A stretch of 64,000 nucleotides of DNA, from positions 37,818,165 to 37,882,164 of the forward strand of contig OX424564.1 in NCBI GenBank assembly GCA_949152475.1, read 5' to 3'. Shown piece after piece: positions 45,883 through 57,213 of the stretch. The notes beneath the pieces were generated by a model that worked only from the letters and a program-made list of their open reading frames with translations, made no database searches and was not told where the DNA came from. This DNA comes from Terebella lapidaria. Lineage: Eukaryota; Annelida; Polychaeta; Terebellida; Terebellidae. Every line of letters begins with the position of its first letter. Position 1 is the first letter of the stretch. The position numbers were made by a program, and so were the translations under genes.

Positions 45883-47400
45883 AATTACTGTAATTACTTA
45901 TAATACTACGCCAAGAAGTAACCACCAGAAATATGTTGTATTGCAGGGGTTGACAAGGACGAATTACTTTTGAGCATTTTAGACAATAGTTTAAAATACT
46001 CATTCCGAATTATTTCGATTATGCTGAGCTTATCAAGCTATTTCTCTCGAGACGACCAGGGACTATTTGTCGCAGCGCATGTGCATGTGTATGTGTATGT
46101 GTATGTGATCTATGAATCTAGGCAGAGTGTAGGCAGAGTAGGTCCCTAACATTCAGAGCGGAGCTCCGCATCGTTTGGACTGCCAGAGAGTGTACACTCT
46201 GGCTTCAATGGCTCGACTGCCCGCATATATGCAACTCCTGAATGACCCCCCCTCACCTCCCCCCTACCGCTCGAAACACCATACAGGGAGGGGAATACAT
46301 GGCCTATACATCTACGGCTATTTGTCCGGCCTGTTAGCCCGACTACTATATTCGTGGTAAGTTGAACGGATAGCGAGCGATTCCACCTTGGACATACGTT
46401 GCGCGCTATTTTGCGGGCTTCGCTGTATTCTGTGAATTGTACTGTATATGTACAATTTGATTTTACTGACTCAATTACACCGTTTTCACTGATATTATTG
46501 CGATGTTAAATGGTAACATGGCATACTTCATCTGGGTGTCAAACGGCAAATTCTTGCAGAATTTCAGATCTCTACTCGAGAATTGAAAAAGCTGCCAATC
46601 TACCCCAATGTTAAATTTCAGTCTCAATTTTGTATATATGCCCAGCTAGGGGCCTAGTGTGCAGGAACTACATATTTATTCATTGTAATAGGCCTGCACG
46701 TATATCAAATCCTGCCACCTGTTAATGAATATTTAAAGGGAGTGAAAATTGTTTTATCATTCATGATAGGCTGTTATGTCCTATCGATATTTTCTTGCAT
46801 ATCTTCGGTAAGGGGTTAGACCTGATTGTGGAAAGTGTTAAATAAGGCGCTTTGTGTGTACCTATAGTGACGTTTACAGGATATTGGTAATGCGGCATGT
46901 TAAACTAGAAGGTAGATTCTGGGGCGACTTATGGAACTGGAATTCAGTAGGATGATTTTAACAGAGCAGCCGACGGCACTGGCGATCTGACAAGGATACG
47001 GTACATCTAAACAGACTTGGGGAGATAACTTGGCTGAGGACGTACACAATTTCCCGCATCAGTTACTTTGATGTGACTGATTGTCTGACTTTCTATATCA
47101 ACTGGGCCCAAGTATCATACACTGCGCCTTCCTCTAAATTCAATATTAAAAAGGTGACAGACGGATTAAATGGCATTCATTTAGTGGACGAGTAGTATTA
47201 AGGCGCAGTGTATGATACTTGGGCCATGAAGGGCATAAATATTGGTGCGACTTATTCATATGGAAATAAGCTGTTCAACCAGGTTTTATGGGATAACTTC
47301 TTACAATGTGGCCTCGACGACAATCAGCATTGTGAGTCCATGGAAAACATGCACACATAAAAGGGCCGGGTTTTCTGCCATGTTTTTCTAAAAACATGGC
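45883..47400. other. Spacer between minisatellite blocks
   Basis: No supported gene. It contains a GTGTAT microsatellite near 46080-46106, the palindrome GCGGAGCTCCGC near 46159, and the small MITE at 47105-47225. Confidence 0.5.
47105..47225. mobile_element. 121-bp palindromic MITE, copy 1
   Basis: Perfect terminal inverted repeats of about 26 bp start GGCCCAAGTATCATACACTG. A second copy at 60694-60819 keeps the same ends and core (AAAAAGGTG, GACGGATTAAATGG, AGTAGTATTAAGG). No target duplication is recognisable at this copy. Confidence 0.85.
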
Positions 47401-47409
47401 GTTATACTT

Positions 47410-48915
47410 GTAGATTATGTGGGATATACAGGGCAGGTGCGTGATATACTAGTAAATGGCAGGTGCGTGATATACAGGATATAGGTGGAGTGTTTACAAA
47501 GTTATTGAGGAATGTACAGGGTATATGGAAGGGGTACAAGGTAGGTGTGGAATGTTCAGGGCAGGTACGGGATGTATAGGGCGGGTGCAATATGTACAGG
47601 GTAGTTGTGGGTTGTACGGGGTAGGTGGAATGTGTACAGGACCGGTGAGATATTTACAGGGCGGGTGGGAGGTGTGGGTGCGGGATATACAGGGTAGGTG
47701 GAAGTTGTACAGTGTAGATGCAAGGTGTGCTGTAACAGGGCAGGTGCGCGATGTATAGGGTAGGTGGAAAGTGTACAGGGCAGTTGAGAGGTGTTGAGGG
47801 CGGGTGGAATGTGTACATGGTAGGTGCCATATGCAAAGGGCGGATGCGCGATGTACATAGTAATGGGAAAGTCTACAAAACAGATGCTGGATATAGAGGG
47901 TTGGTAGAAGGTCTACAGGGTAGACGCCGGATATGCAGGGTAAGTGGAAGGTGTACAGGGTAGGTGCCATATGTATAAGGCAGACGGGGGATGTACATGG
48001 TAGGAGGAATGTCTACAGATTAGATGCTGGATATAGATGGTAGGTGGAAGGTCTACAGGGTACACGCGGGATATAGAGGGCAGGTGCAGAATGCACGGGG
48101 TAGGGGTTGGAGGCACATGGTAGGTGGAAGGTGTGCACGGCGAATGAAAGGTGCACAGAGCAGGTGTGGGATGTACAGGGTAAGTGGAAGCTGTACGCGG
48201 TAGGGAAAGGATGTACAGGGTAGGTGGAAAGTGTACTATATGGGTGGAAGATGTACACGGTAGGGGAGGATCTACAGGGTAGGTGGAAGGTGTACAAAGT
48301 AGGTAAAAGATGTACAGGGTAGGTGGAAGGTGTACAAACTAGGTAAAGGATGTACAGGGTAGGTGGAAGGTGTACAGATTACGTGTGGGATGTACAGGGC
48401 ATGTGTGGGATGTATAGGGCAGGTGCGGGATGTACGACGTAGGTGGAAGGTGTACAGTGTAGAGGGTAGGTATGATAAGTATAGGGCGGATGCGGGATGT
48501 ACATAGTAGGGGGTCTACAGAGTAGATGCTGTATGTATACATGATGACTGGACTCTGTACAGCGTAGGTGCGGGATGTAGAGAATGGGTGGAACATGTAC
48601 ATGGTAGGTGCGGGGTGTACATAATAGGTTGAAGGTGTACAAGGTAGGGGTGGTATGTACAGGGCATGCAGGTACGGGATGTATAGGACGGGTGCGAGAT
48701 GTACAGGGTAGATGTGGGTTGTACGGGGTAGATGGAATGTGTACAGGATAGGTGAGAGATGTACAGGGCGGGTGGAAGGTGTACAGGGTAGGTGCGGGGT
48801 ATACAGAGGAGGTGGAACGTGTACAGGGTAGATATGGGATGTACAGGGTAGGTGGAAGTTGTATACATGGTAGGTGCGAGATGTACAGATTAAGTGGAAG
48901 GTGTACGAGAACGTG
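47410..48915. repeat. 20-bp minisatellite, block 6
   Basis: About 1.5 kb of units (GTGTACAGGGTAGGTGCGGG-like, with GATATAGAGGGT and CAGATGCTGGATATAGA variants). Minus-strand frames at 47494-47970 and 48379-48939 are repeat artefacts like those of block 1. Confidence 0.9.
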
Positions 48916-48929
48916 GGTGTTGCTGGCCT

Positions 48930-49722
48930 CGGTCACCACTAGTACTAATTCCCGGCCCGTCCGAGAATCTTGTGGTGCAGATTAAAATATACTTGCATTA
49001 GGAAAGAGTTGTCCGATCCCCAGGGAAATCCCAGCTCAGCTTGACTCCTTCTGTATTCCTGATCATACTTGAGGACATGCGCCAGTGTAGCTCTCTTAAT
49101 CACGTAGGCCACCTGTTGCATGACATCGCAAAGACCCGCACTATCCTCTGTAACCATCAGCCGCAGGATGCGTAAGCTAGCTTCCATATACTGGGATATT
49201 TTGACAGATTCAAGTGGTATTTTGCTGTCTTTCAGGCAGAATTCTCAATAAAAAAACGTGGTCTGTTTGAAATATCTAAGCACGACTTCGACATATTTAT
49301 ACACAACAAATGGCCCTGGCATTTGTTAACGGTTAAAACGGTTAATAAAAAACAGGCCGTATTTACTGTCCGCCATTGTTGGATAACGATTAGGGCATTC
49401 AGTCTCGCCACAGTGATACATATCATTTCTCGAGAATATCCGACATGTTTGGACCGTGCGTTTTCAATGGTGTTCGCGAATTTAGCACCTGATATGTTGT
49501 CCTCCGGCGGGGGAGGACTTTAAACTTGGTGCTGGGTGAGGATTACGGTTGCTGCACAGGAATTCTCAGCGGTGGTTGAGGGGAAGCTGATAGATGTTCC
49601 GTTATCTGTTTCAGGCCGCTATAGAACAATGCATTACATACACAACACAAAACAGGACCCTCACTGGAAATAGGTGCATGCACTTTCCTGGATTATCCTG
49701 AGGGCTCATATTCCTGAATAAA
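48930..49722. other. Spacer between block 6 and cassette copy 5
   Basis: Non-repetitive to the eye. A minus-strand frame at 48945-49187 has no recognised domain. The segment ends in AATAAATTCAATCCAATCC, which resembles a LINE-type tail and opens the cassette. Confidence 0.4.
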
Positions 49723-50469
49723 TTCAATCCAATCCAATCCGATATCGAAGATTATGCGTACCAAGATACATGTAGCTAACTCACGTAATTGCGTGCGACC
49801 AATTGAACAGTGGCGCCACGGAGACTCTGATGACGTTTTGATGGTGAACGAATGCACGAATTCTAGCCTGACATGCAGCATTCGAATGCAGATTGCGAAA
49901 ATGTTAACATCGTTACCTCCACATCTTATTTCATCAATCTCATACGTACAATCCGTTAGACATGTAGATTAAGTTTTGGAAGTTTCTACCGTATGAATTT
50001 TTTTCTAGGACTGTTCATTCATTTTAGTAAGTGAAATATCGTTCAGTGTTTTGCAAAACAAAATCCATCGCTGCAGTGTCGTGCAATTTTTAATCAATGA
50101 GTTTGATCTATACATATCACATGGAAATTAAGGACAGATTTGAAGACCACATAGTTTCCTGTGGGTGATGATTTATCAACATTTTGGAAATATTATCCGA
50201 TTATTGCATGATAAATCCAGTGTGACGGAATAACGACTATATATTAGGGCATTTGTTGTGCAGAATTTGTTCAAATTAGCGATAAGTTTTATTATAACAT
50301 CTGTATACTATCCTGAACATACTGGCAAATTTTATGTCCAAATTCGCCTAAAAATGAATGTGTTGCAAATGTTTGCCATTATGTATGCACGCCCTCTGAT
50401 GCGCGTTCGGAAATGTCTATCTTGAAAAACTTATGTTGGGGGAGGGGAGGGGGAGGGGGTGGGGGAGAA
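49723..50469 (+). repeat. Array-flanking cassette copy 5 (complete)
   Basis: Collinear with cassette copy 3 from (AATCC)n to an interrupted poly-G tract (50437-50465), with more substitutions than the copies at 41-45 kb. Confidence 0.8.
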
Positions 50470-51525
50470 AATTGGGTAGACAGAGGATGTACAGGGTGCG
50501 GGATGTATAGGGTAGGTGGAAGGCTTACAGATTATGCGGGATATACAGGGCAGGCGCCCTATATACTGGTACATTGCAGGTGCGTGATGTATTAGAAGCC
50601 GAGAAAGCCTTCGTTTCTAATAATGACCTGTGTCAAGCCCATTATCTGACTTAATGGGTGCCTGCTATTAGGGTATTATTGCAAATATTGACCTCCGTTG
50701 AGGTTATCCAACAAAAAATTTTCATGGTTTTCATTGTAGGTGGAAGGTGTATAGGGTAGGTGCGGGATGTACAGGCTGGATGCATGTACAGGGCGGATGC
50801 AGGATTTACAGGGTAGGTGCGAGATTTATAGGGTAGGTGCGGGATGTACAGGCTGGATGCATGTACAGGGCGGATGCAGGATTTACAGGGTTGGTGCGAG
50901 ATTTATAGGGTAGGCGTGGAATTTACAGGGTAGGCGAAAGGTGTATAGGGTAGTTGGAAAGTGTATAGGGTAGGTGGAAAGTGTATAGGGTAGGTGCGGC
51001 ATGTACAGGCTAGATGCATGTACAGGGCGGGTGCAGGATTTACAGAGTAGGTGCGAGATTTGAAGGGTAGGTGCGGGATTTACAGGGTAGGTGGAATGTG
51101 CATAGGGTAGGTGCGGGATGTACAGGCTAGATGCATGTACAGGGCGGGAGCAGAGTAGTTGCGAGATTTGCACTGTAGGTGGAAGGTGTAGCCTATAGGG
51201 TAGGTGCGAGATGTACAGGGCGGGTGCGGAATTTATAGGGCAGTGTGGGATTTACAGGGTGCGGGATTTACAGGGCGGGTGTGGGATTTAAAGGGGAAGT
51301 GCGTGATTTACAGGGTATGTGGAAGGTGTATAGGGTAGGTGCGAGATGTACGGAGTAGTTGCAGGGTGTACAGGGCAGGTGTGGGATGTAAACGGTGACA
51401 GTTTAGACAGTAATTCGGGATGTGTAGGCCTATATAGGTGAATGTGTACGGTGCACAGAGTAGTAGGTTATGGGGAGTATTACATAGTACGTGTGGGATA
51501 TATGGGGTAGGTGGGTAGTGCATGT
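50470..51525. repeat. 20-bp minisatellite, block 7, with higher-order repeats
   Basis: Units at 50470-50590 and 50738-51525 are separated by about 145 bp of unrelated DNA. Within it, a unit of about 76 bp starting GTGCGGGATGTACAGGCTGG recurs at about 50760 and 50836, and related versions are seen near 50993 and 51110. This shows local amplification of several 20-bp units together. Confidence 0.85.
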
Positions 51526-51639
51526 GGTATAATCTCGCAATACAATGTACAAATAAGATACAATGTACTTATTTGTTCAGTACAAATAATGTTATGAACA
51601 AATAAGGTGTTCATAAATATATATATGCCGGTATACCGA

Positions 51640-52117
51640 TATATCTAACTTTTTGGCTCACGGTCTCAAATGTAACCAGACACGGTGTCACGAATTGGCC
51701 AATTTATATATTTTACCATTTACATACGAAACCTGGCCATTATGGGCTCTATGTGATGTACTAGTATAAAGTAGTAAAATATAAAAATTCGAAGTAAATA
51801 TATACGTGAAACTAAAGAAAAAATTGATGTCAAAAACCCATGAGCCAAAATAGTCCATTTCATAGAAACGACAAACACTTCGCCGCCTGTTACTCATGAG
51901 TCGTTCAAGATATTAAGGAAATAACAAGGCCTAGACCTTCTATGGGACATGTAAGATCGATAGAAATTGTAATGACAGTGAATATTGGACTTAGAAATCG
52001 TTGGCGAGGTGATGACTTTTTTGGCTCTTCGCCATGAGCCAAAAAAATGTTGATGTGCCAAAAAGGTCGTATATATGCGCCAACAAGGTCGCATTCGTAG
52101 TAATATATATATATATA
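51640..52117. repeat. GAGCCAAAA repeat, copy 2, ending in (AT)n
   Basis: Inverted, diverged counterpart of 31852-32250. It includes a hairpin, TTTTTTGGCTC - CTTCGCCAT - GAGCCAAAAAA (about 52018-52047), and the words GTGCCAAAAAGGTCG and CCAACAAGGTCGCA. The terminal AT tract is the target into which the LTR retrotransposon inserted. Confidence 0.55.
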
Positions 52118-52566
52118 TGTGACAAATCTGGTCTTTGGTAAAATTTGACGCAGAATGATTTTTAATGTTTTATTTGAACTGTGCACCGGTAGATGGGTAT
52201 ATATACAATTTGACCCCCAGATAAGTCTGAGGGTCTCCAAAGAAGCCACATGAGATGATGAAGATGATACTGGGATGACTATGATGATCCTACTTTGTTG
52301 ATGAACATACAAATCTTAGAGATGTTGACAGGTGAATGTGAAATGGGCGAATGACAAACAACAAATATTCCCGCGCAAAATAACAAATTACATTGACGAC
52401 AAGTAAACAAAACAAACAGTGACACCTGGCGAATACAAAACCATGCTAGAATGGAGTTAACATAGATGCGTTATGATGCATGAAAAACACGATCATAATG
52501 GAACCAATGAAAGACTGTTAAACGAAATTTGATGACATAAAACCGATGAAGATTACTCCTGCTACA
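52118..52566 (-). repeat. 3' LTR
   Basis: On the minus strand it begins TGTAGCAGGAGTAATC and ends ATTTGTCACA. A TATATATA box and, about 30 bases later, an AATAAA signal lie in the last third. It is 449 bp, the same length and, by eye, the same sequence as 59882-60330. Confidence 0.95.
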
Positions 52567-52580
52567 TACTCCCCCCCTTT
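52567..52580 (-). other. Polypurine tract
   Basis: The minus strand reads AAAGGGGGGGAGTA directly before the 3' LTR. This is the expected plus-strand primer site of an LTR retroelement and it confirms the minus orientation. Confidence 0.85.
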
Positions 52581-52890
52581 GATGAATGTTGTCCCAACAT
52601 TCATACGAAACATGAAAACTTACATTGTGATAATAAAAATCGGAACGATATTATAACGAGTTACAAGTTTAATACACACAGTAGTTGAATTAACATCAAA
52701 TCCACTGCAAAAAAAGTGCATTGCAATCAATTTAGGAAAATCACATAGTTATTTTGAAAATATTATGCACCATGACCAAATAAATAAATAAATAAATTAA
52801 TCGATCAGTGGCTGACACAGTGCACAAATATCGTACAAATGAACAATCGTGATTTAGTAAATGAATAAATAAACAGCGTCGTAAATTCAC

Positions 52891-55800
52891 TCACGTCTTT
52901 TGGGATGTGTTCACAACATCGATTATGGCCTTGCCGATAGAATCTGACATACCTTGAAATCTGGTGTCAGTTGAGAGTTGTTTTAGAACCTCCACTTTAG
53001 CAAACCAATCTGGCTGTGGCTCTGCTACTTGTGCCATGGAGTACTCACCTGATGTCAACCACTTAGGTTGAGTCCTGTTCCTGGAGCTCCGTCTAGGCGC
53101 TGGTATCGGACGGTCTGGACTTTCACTCATCTCTTCTGCTGCATCGCCATCATCTGATGTTGGTGGCAAGTCGATTGGCAATTCTTCTGTGTCTTCTTCC
53201 CCTGCGTTTGAAAATTCTGCTCCTGCTGAATCAGGACGAATAGCAATGGGTGACGGTTGTGATGGTGCTTCCACTATACGGTATATGAGATCCTCTTCAT
53301 CTTCATCTTCACTCTCATGATTGTCAGGTTCCAGTACTCGGTCATCCGGATGAGGCTCCTCTTCAGTACTAGGAACTGGTATTTCCATGGTGGGAACTGA
53401 TCCAATGGGAAGTAAGACATTCCTGTGCAGAGTCCGAATTCGACCCTCTCCATCCTCACGTTGGACTTCATAAACTGGAATCTCCGGATTTGGTTGTCGA
53501 AGCACTACATATGGTACTTTCTCCCATTTGTCAGAGATCTTGTGTTTGCCATCGTATGCAAGAATCTTAACTAGAACACGGTCTCCTTCTTCCACTACAG
53601 CTCCTCTACACTTGTTGTCATAGTGGGCTTTTTGTCGTTCTTGTGAAGTCTTTGTTTTAGACGCCGCTATCTCATATGCTTTCCTCAGACCTTTACGTAG
53701 GTTGCTGATGTACCTGTCATAACTCTGTTCTTCTTCGTCTTCATTGATGATTCCAAGAATGACATCCAGAGCTAGTCTTGGTTGGCGTCCAAACATCAAC
53801 ACGTACGGTGAATAACCTGTACTGTCATGCTTCGTGCAATTATATGCGTGGACTAATGGGCCGACCTCTGCTTTCCAGTTGATCTTCCTATCTGGCTCTA
53901 AAGTCCCCAACATTGCCAGGAGTGTTCGGTTGAATCTTTCTGTAACTCCGTTTCCAGCAGGGTGATATGGCGTTGTTCGTGACTTTGACATGCCTGTTAT
54001 TGTACATAATTCTTGAATTACATTACTTTCAAAATTAGGTCCTTGGTCACTGTGTAGGCGTTTCGGGAATCCATAATGTACTATGAATCCGTTGAACAGG
54101 GCTTCAGCAGTGGTTTTAGCTGTCTGGTTCTTAGTTGGGATGGCAAGTGCGTATTTAGTGAAATGATCAGTAATGACTAAGATATTTTCAAACCCTCCTT
54201 GTGATGACTCCAATGACAAAAAATCCATACAAACTAGCTCCATGGGTTGTGACGTTGTGATGTTGACTAGAGGTGCTTTTTCCTGATTGGATTTCCTCAT
54301 TAAGCAACGCTCACACTGTTTGAGGTATGTTTCAACGTCACTGTTCATCAAAGGCCAGTAGACTCGTTCCTTCAATGTTGACAAAACTCGGTCACGTCCT
54401 AGATGTCCCATGTCATCGTGGACAGCTTTTAGGGCCATTTGCCTGAATCCTGCTGGTAAGATGAGCTGAAACTTATCTACTCCATTGTCGGATACTCGAC
54501 GGTACAAGACTCCTCGTCTAATGACTAAGCGTTGATACTCACGTTCCAGTACCTTGTCTTCCCTTGTTGTGATATCTGATGGCTGAAGGCGTACCTTGTA
54601 GGTTACTGATCTTACAAACTTACCGATCGTCTGATCCTGACGTTGATATAATCTCCAGTCCCTCGGCACAATGTCGTCATACAAGCTGAACTCCTCTGGT
54701 ATCTGTACTGCCAGAGATATAGTCTCCATGGCCGAGAAACATGCATGCTGCTGACAGACTGCTTTAACCTGTTCCTGTGTGATGGTGTCATGACTTTCCT
54801 GATTCCTCTCAAGCTGTGGTAGCCTTGACAACACATCTGCATCTCGATTACTCTTACCTGGTCGATATTTGATGGTGAAATTGTAGTTACTAAGTGCTGC
54901 AACCCAGCGTTGTGATGTTGCATCCAACTTGGCTTTATCCAGCACATAAGTCATTGGGTTGTTGTCAGTCATGATCAAGAAATGCTGTGTACCATACAGG
55001 TAGTCGTGAAACTTTTTAGTCACTGCCCATTTGAGTGCCAAAAACTCTAATTTATGGACAGGGTAATTAACCTCTGACTTGGACAAACCTCTCGATGCAT
55101 AAGCAATGACACGATCCTTCCCGTCTATCTCCTGGTAGAGCACAGCTCCCAAGCCTGCAATGCTGGCATCTGTGTGTACGACAAATGGCTTGTTGTAGGA
55201 TGGATACGCCAGTATCGGTGGTGATGTCAATTTCTCCCTGATTTTTTCAAATGCATGCTGTTCTGCTGGTCCCCACTTCCATGTTTTATGATCTGGCATG
55301 ATCTTTTTACCTCGTTTGCACTTTCTTGACTTTTGTCCTTGAAGCAGGTCATTCAATGGCTTCGCTATTTTCGAGAAATCTTTTACGAACTTTCTGTAGT
55401 AGCCACAAAATCCTAGGTACATTCTGACCTCGTCTGGGCACGATGGCACTGGCCATGTCTCAACCTTGCGTATCTTGTCTGGGTCTGCTTCTATTCCATT
55501 GGCAGAGATGATGTGTCCAACATATTTGACCTTGCTCCGAAACAAATCACACTTCTTGGGTGAAAACTTCATTCCTGTTTCCCTCATCTGAGCAAAGACT
55601 TGGCGGAGTCGCTCCAGATGATCATCGAATGTCTTAGCTACAACTATTACATCATCCAAGTAGATATGACAAACCTTGTCCTCATTGACATAAAGGTCAC
55701 CTAGAGTTTCCTCCATGAGTCGCTGGTACGTACTTGGTGCATTGGACAAACCAAAAGGAAGCCGGTTATATTCGTACAATCCTAGTGGTCCTACTGTGAA

Positions 55801-57213
55801 TGCAGTGTAAGGCTTATGATGTTCCTCTACCTCTACCTGATGATATCCACTCTTCATATCAAGAACACTGTAAAACTTGTTGTCTCCGAGACATTCCAAG
55901 ATATCATCAATTCTTGGTAATGCATATGCATCTTTGATTGTTCGTTTATTTAACTGGCGATAGTCAACGCATAGTCTCAAACTGTTATCTTTTTTCCGAA
56001 CGAGCACGATGTTTGAGGCCCAAGGACTTTTACTTTTCCTGATAATGCCGATGTCCAGTAATTCTTTGATGTGGCGCTTTACTTCAGTATACATGGCGGG
56101 CGGGATACGTCGGTGTTTCTGCTTGAACGGAACATAATTGTCTAGAGTGATCGAGTGCTTGACAATGTTGGTGAATCCCACGTCCATGTCGTTATGGGAA
56201 AATACATCACTCCACTCTGACAGCAGTTCCTGAACTTGTTGTACCTGATGTGGTGTTAGCTCACACTGGTCCAGTGAAATCTTTTCCAGTAAACTGTCCC
56301 CAGTGCTAACCTCATGGGCCGTTCCTGTGTTCCTGGCCTGTAGTGCAGTTTGATCCTCTAGGTCGCATGCTTGCACTTCACAGATGGTGGAACTTGGTGC
56401 GATAACAACTGGTCTGGTAGTTAGGTTACAAACCTGAGCTATCAGATGACAACTGTCCCGTCCTACTCTGACAAGTGTTGGTGTGATACTTACTCCATCA
56501 GGCAGTGATGAACTAGTGAATCCTTGGGTGATCCCGGTGGATGCTACAGGTGTCACAGACTTATCAGTCCAACATGGTATGTTGACAGGCTGGTTACTTG
56601 GTAACACGACCCTCCGATTACACATGGTTTTCAGCACACATAGACGACCATTGCATCGTTCAAGTTGCTTAGCCTGAATCTTCATGCAGCGGAAAGTCAA
56701 ACTCCATGCATCCGGTAAATTTGCCTTTTGTTGGAATCGCTCGCCATGTTGCTCCTGGATGTTGTTCATGAGGTGTTGGAGCACATTGGTGCCCAATATC
56801 ACTGGAACTTTTGAAGCATACCTGGTGTCTGGGACCACTAACATCAGACAGCTAACCGGGTTATCTACATGTGGTGTGGATACTTCAACCTCTATGTAAC
56901 CTGCATATGGTAACTTCTGGCCACCTACACCCTCGATGTCCAAGATGAAGTCAGTCAATGGATGTATCTCCAGTTCCGAAAATGTTTCCCTGTACTTGGT
57001 AAGACTGATGGTTGATACATTTGAACCGGTGTCTAACAACGCTAAACATTTATGCCCGTTGAGCATAACAACTGATTCAGTTGAGCGGCCTATCATATTG
57101 CGTTGTTCCAGATTCGAGTCCACAGCACCGGCCATGCAGACTCCTACTCGTTTAAAGGCAATCGAGCTCTGCATCCACGTGCTATGTGTCCAGGCATGTT
57201 GCAGCGGAAACAC
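52891..57213 (-). CDS. pol: Pol polyprotein: protease, reverse transcriptase, RNase H, integrase
   Basis: This is one open frame of 1,440 codons; it is entered by frameshift, so its first Met is not the real start. Protease: LLDTGSN with Asp61. Reverse transcriptase about 365-560: VDYRQLNK, VLDMKSGYHQ with Asp452, LPFGLSNAP, and YLDD at 518-521. RNase H about 670-790: HTDAS with Asp682, KLEF with Glu723 and Asp750. Integrase: zinc site His932/His937/Cys967/Cys970; catalytic Asp997, Asp1056 and Glu1092 with 35 residues between the last two. A GPY/F-like region follows near 1230 (KWEKVPYVVL), then an acidic, Pro/Ser-rich tail of about 170 residues whose role I cannot assign. All catalytic residues are present. 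Pol is in the -1 frame relative to the second part of gag. Confidence 0.96.
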   Translation of the reverse strand: MFPLQHAWTHSTWMQSSIAFKRVGVCMAGAVDSNLEQRNMIGRSTESVVMLNGHKCLALLDTGSNVSTISLTKYRETFSELEIHPLTDFILDIEGVGGQKLPYAGYIEVEVSTPHVDNPVSCLMLVVPDTRYASKVPVILGTNVLQHLMNNIQEQHGERFQQKANLPDAWSLTFRCMKIQAKQLERCNGRLCVLKTMCNRRVVLPSNQPVNIPCWTDKSVTPVASTGITQGFTSSSLPDGVSITPTLVRVGRDSCHLIAQVCNLTTRPVVIAPSSTICEVQACDLEDQTALQARNTGTAHEVSTGDSLLEKISLDQCELTPHQVQQVQELLSEWSDVFSHNDMDVGFTNIVKHSITLDNYVPFKQKHRRIPPAMYTEVKRHIKELLDIGIIRKSKSPWASNIVLVRKKDNSLRLCVDYRQLNKRTIKDAYALPRIDDILECLGDNKFYSVLDMKSGYHQVEVEEHHKPYTAFTVGPLGLYEYNRLPFGLSNAPSTYQRLMEETLGDLYVNEDKVCHIYLDDVIVVAKTFDDHLERLRQVFAQMRETGMKFSPKKCDLFRSKVKYVGHIISANGIEADPDKIRKVETWPVPSCPDEVRMYLGFCGYYRKFVKDFSKIAKPLNDLLQGQKSRKCKRGKKIMPDHKTWKWGPAEQHAFEKIREKLTSPPILAYPSYNKPFVVHTDASIAGLGAVLYQEIDGKDRVIAYASRGLSKSEVNYPVHKLEFLALKWAVTKKFHDYLYGTQHFLIMTDNNPMTYVLDKAKLDATSQRWVAALSNYNFTIKYRPGKSNRDADVLSRLPQLERNQESHDTITQEQVKAVCQQHACFSAMETISLAVQIPEEFSLYDDIVPRDWRLYQRQDQTIGKFVRSVTYKVRLQPSDITTREDKVLEREYQRLVIRRGVLYRRVSDNGVDKFQLILPAGFRQMALKAVHDDMGHLGRDRVLSTLKERVYWPLMNSDVETYLKQCERCLMRKSNQEKAPLVNITTSQPMELVCMDFLSLESSQGGFENILVITDHFTKYALAIPTKNQTAKTTAEALFNGFIVHYGFPKRLHSDQGPNFESNVIQELCTITGMSKSRTTPYHPAGNGVTERFNRTLLAMLGTLEPDRKINWKAEVGPLVHAYNCTKHDSTGYSPYVLMFGRQPRLALDVILGIINEDEEEQSYDRYISNLRKGLRKAYEIAASKTKTSQERQKAHYDNKCRGAVVEEGDRVLVKILAYDGKHKISDKWEKVPYVVLRQPNPEIPVYEVQREDGEGRIRTLHRNVLLPIGSVPTMEIPVPSTEEEPHPDDRVLEPDNHESEDEDEEDLIYRIVEAPSQPSPIAIRPDSAGAEFSNAGEEDTEELPIDLPPTSDDGDAAEEMSESPDRPIPAPRRSSRNRTQPKWLTSGEYSMAQVAEPQPDWFAKVEVLKQLSTDTRFQGMSDSIGKAIIDVVNTSQKT

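Noticed and set aside
47494..48939. Similar repeat-rich minus-strand frames of 158 and 186 codons
   Set aside because: Same 20-bp minisatellite artefact as in block 1.
36935..51525. Possible CRISPR array
   Set aside because: Units are contiguous and degenerate with no unique spacers, there are no cas-like genes, and the context is a metazoan genome.
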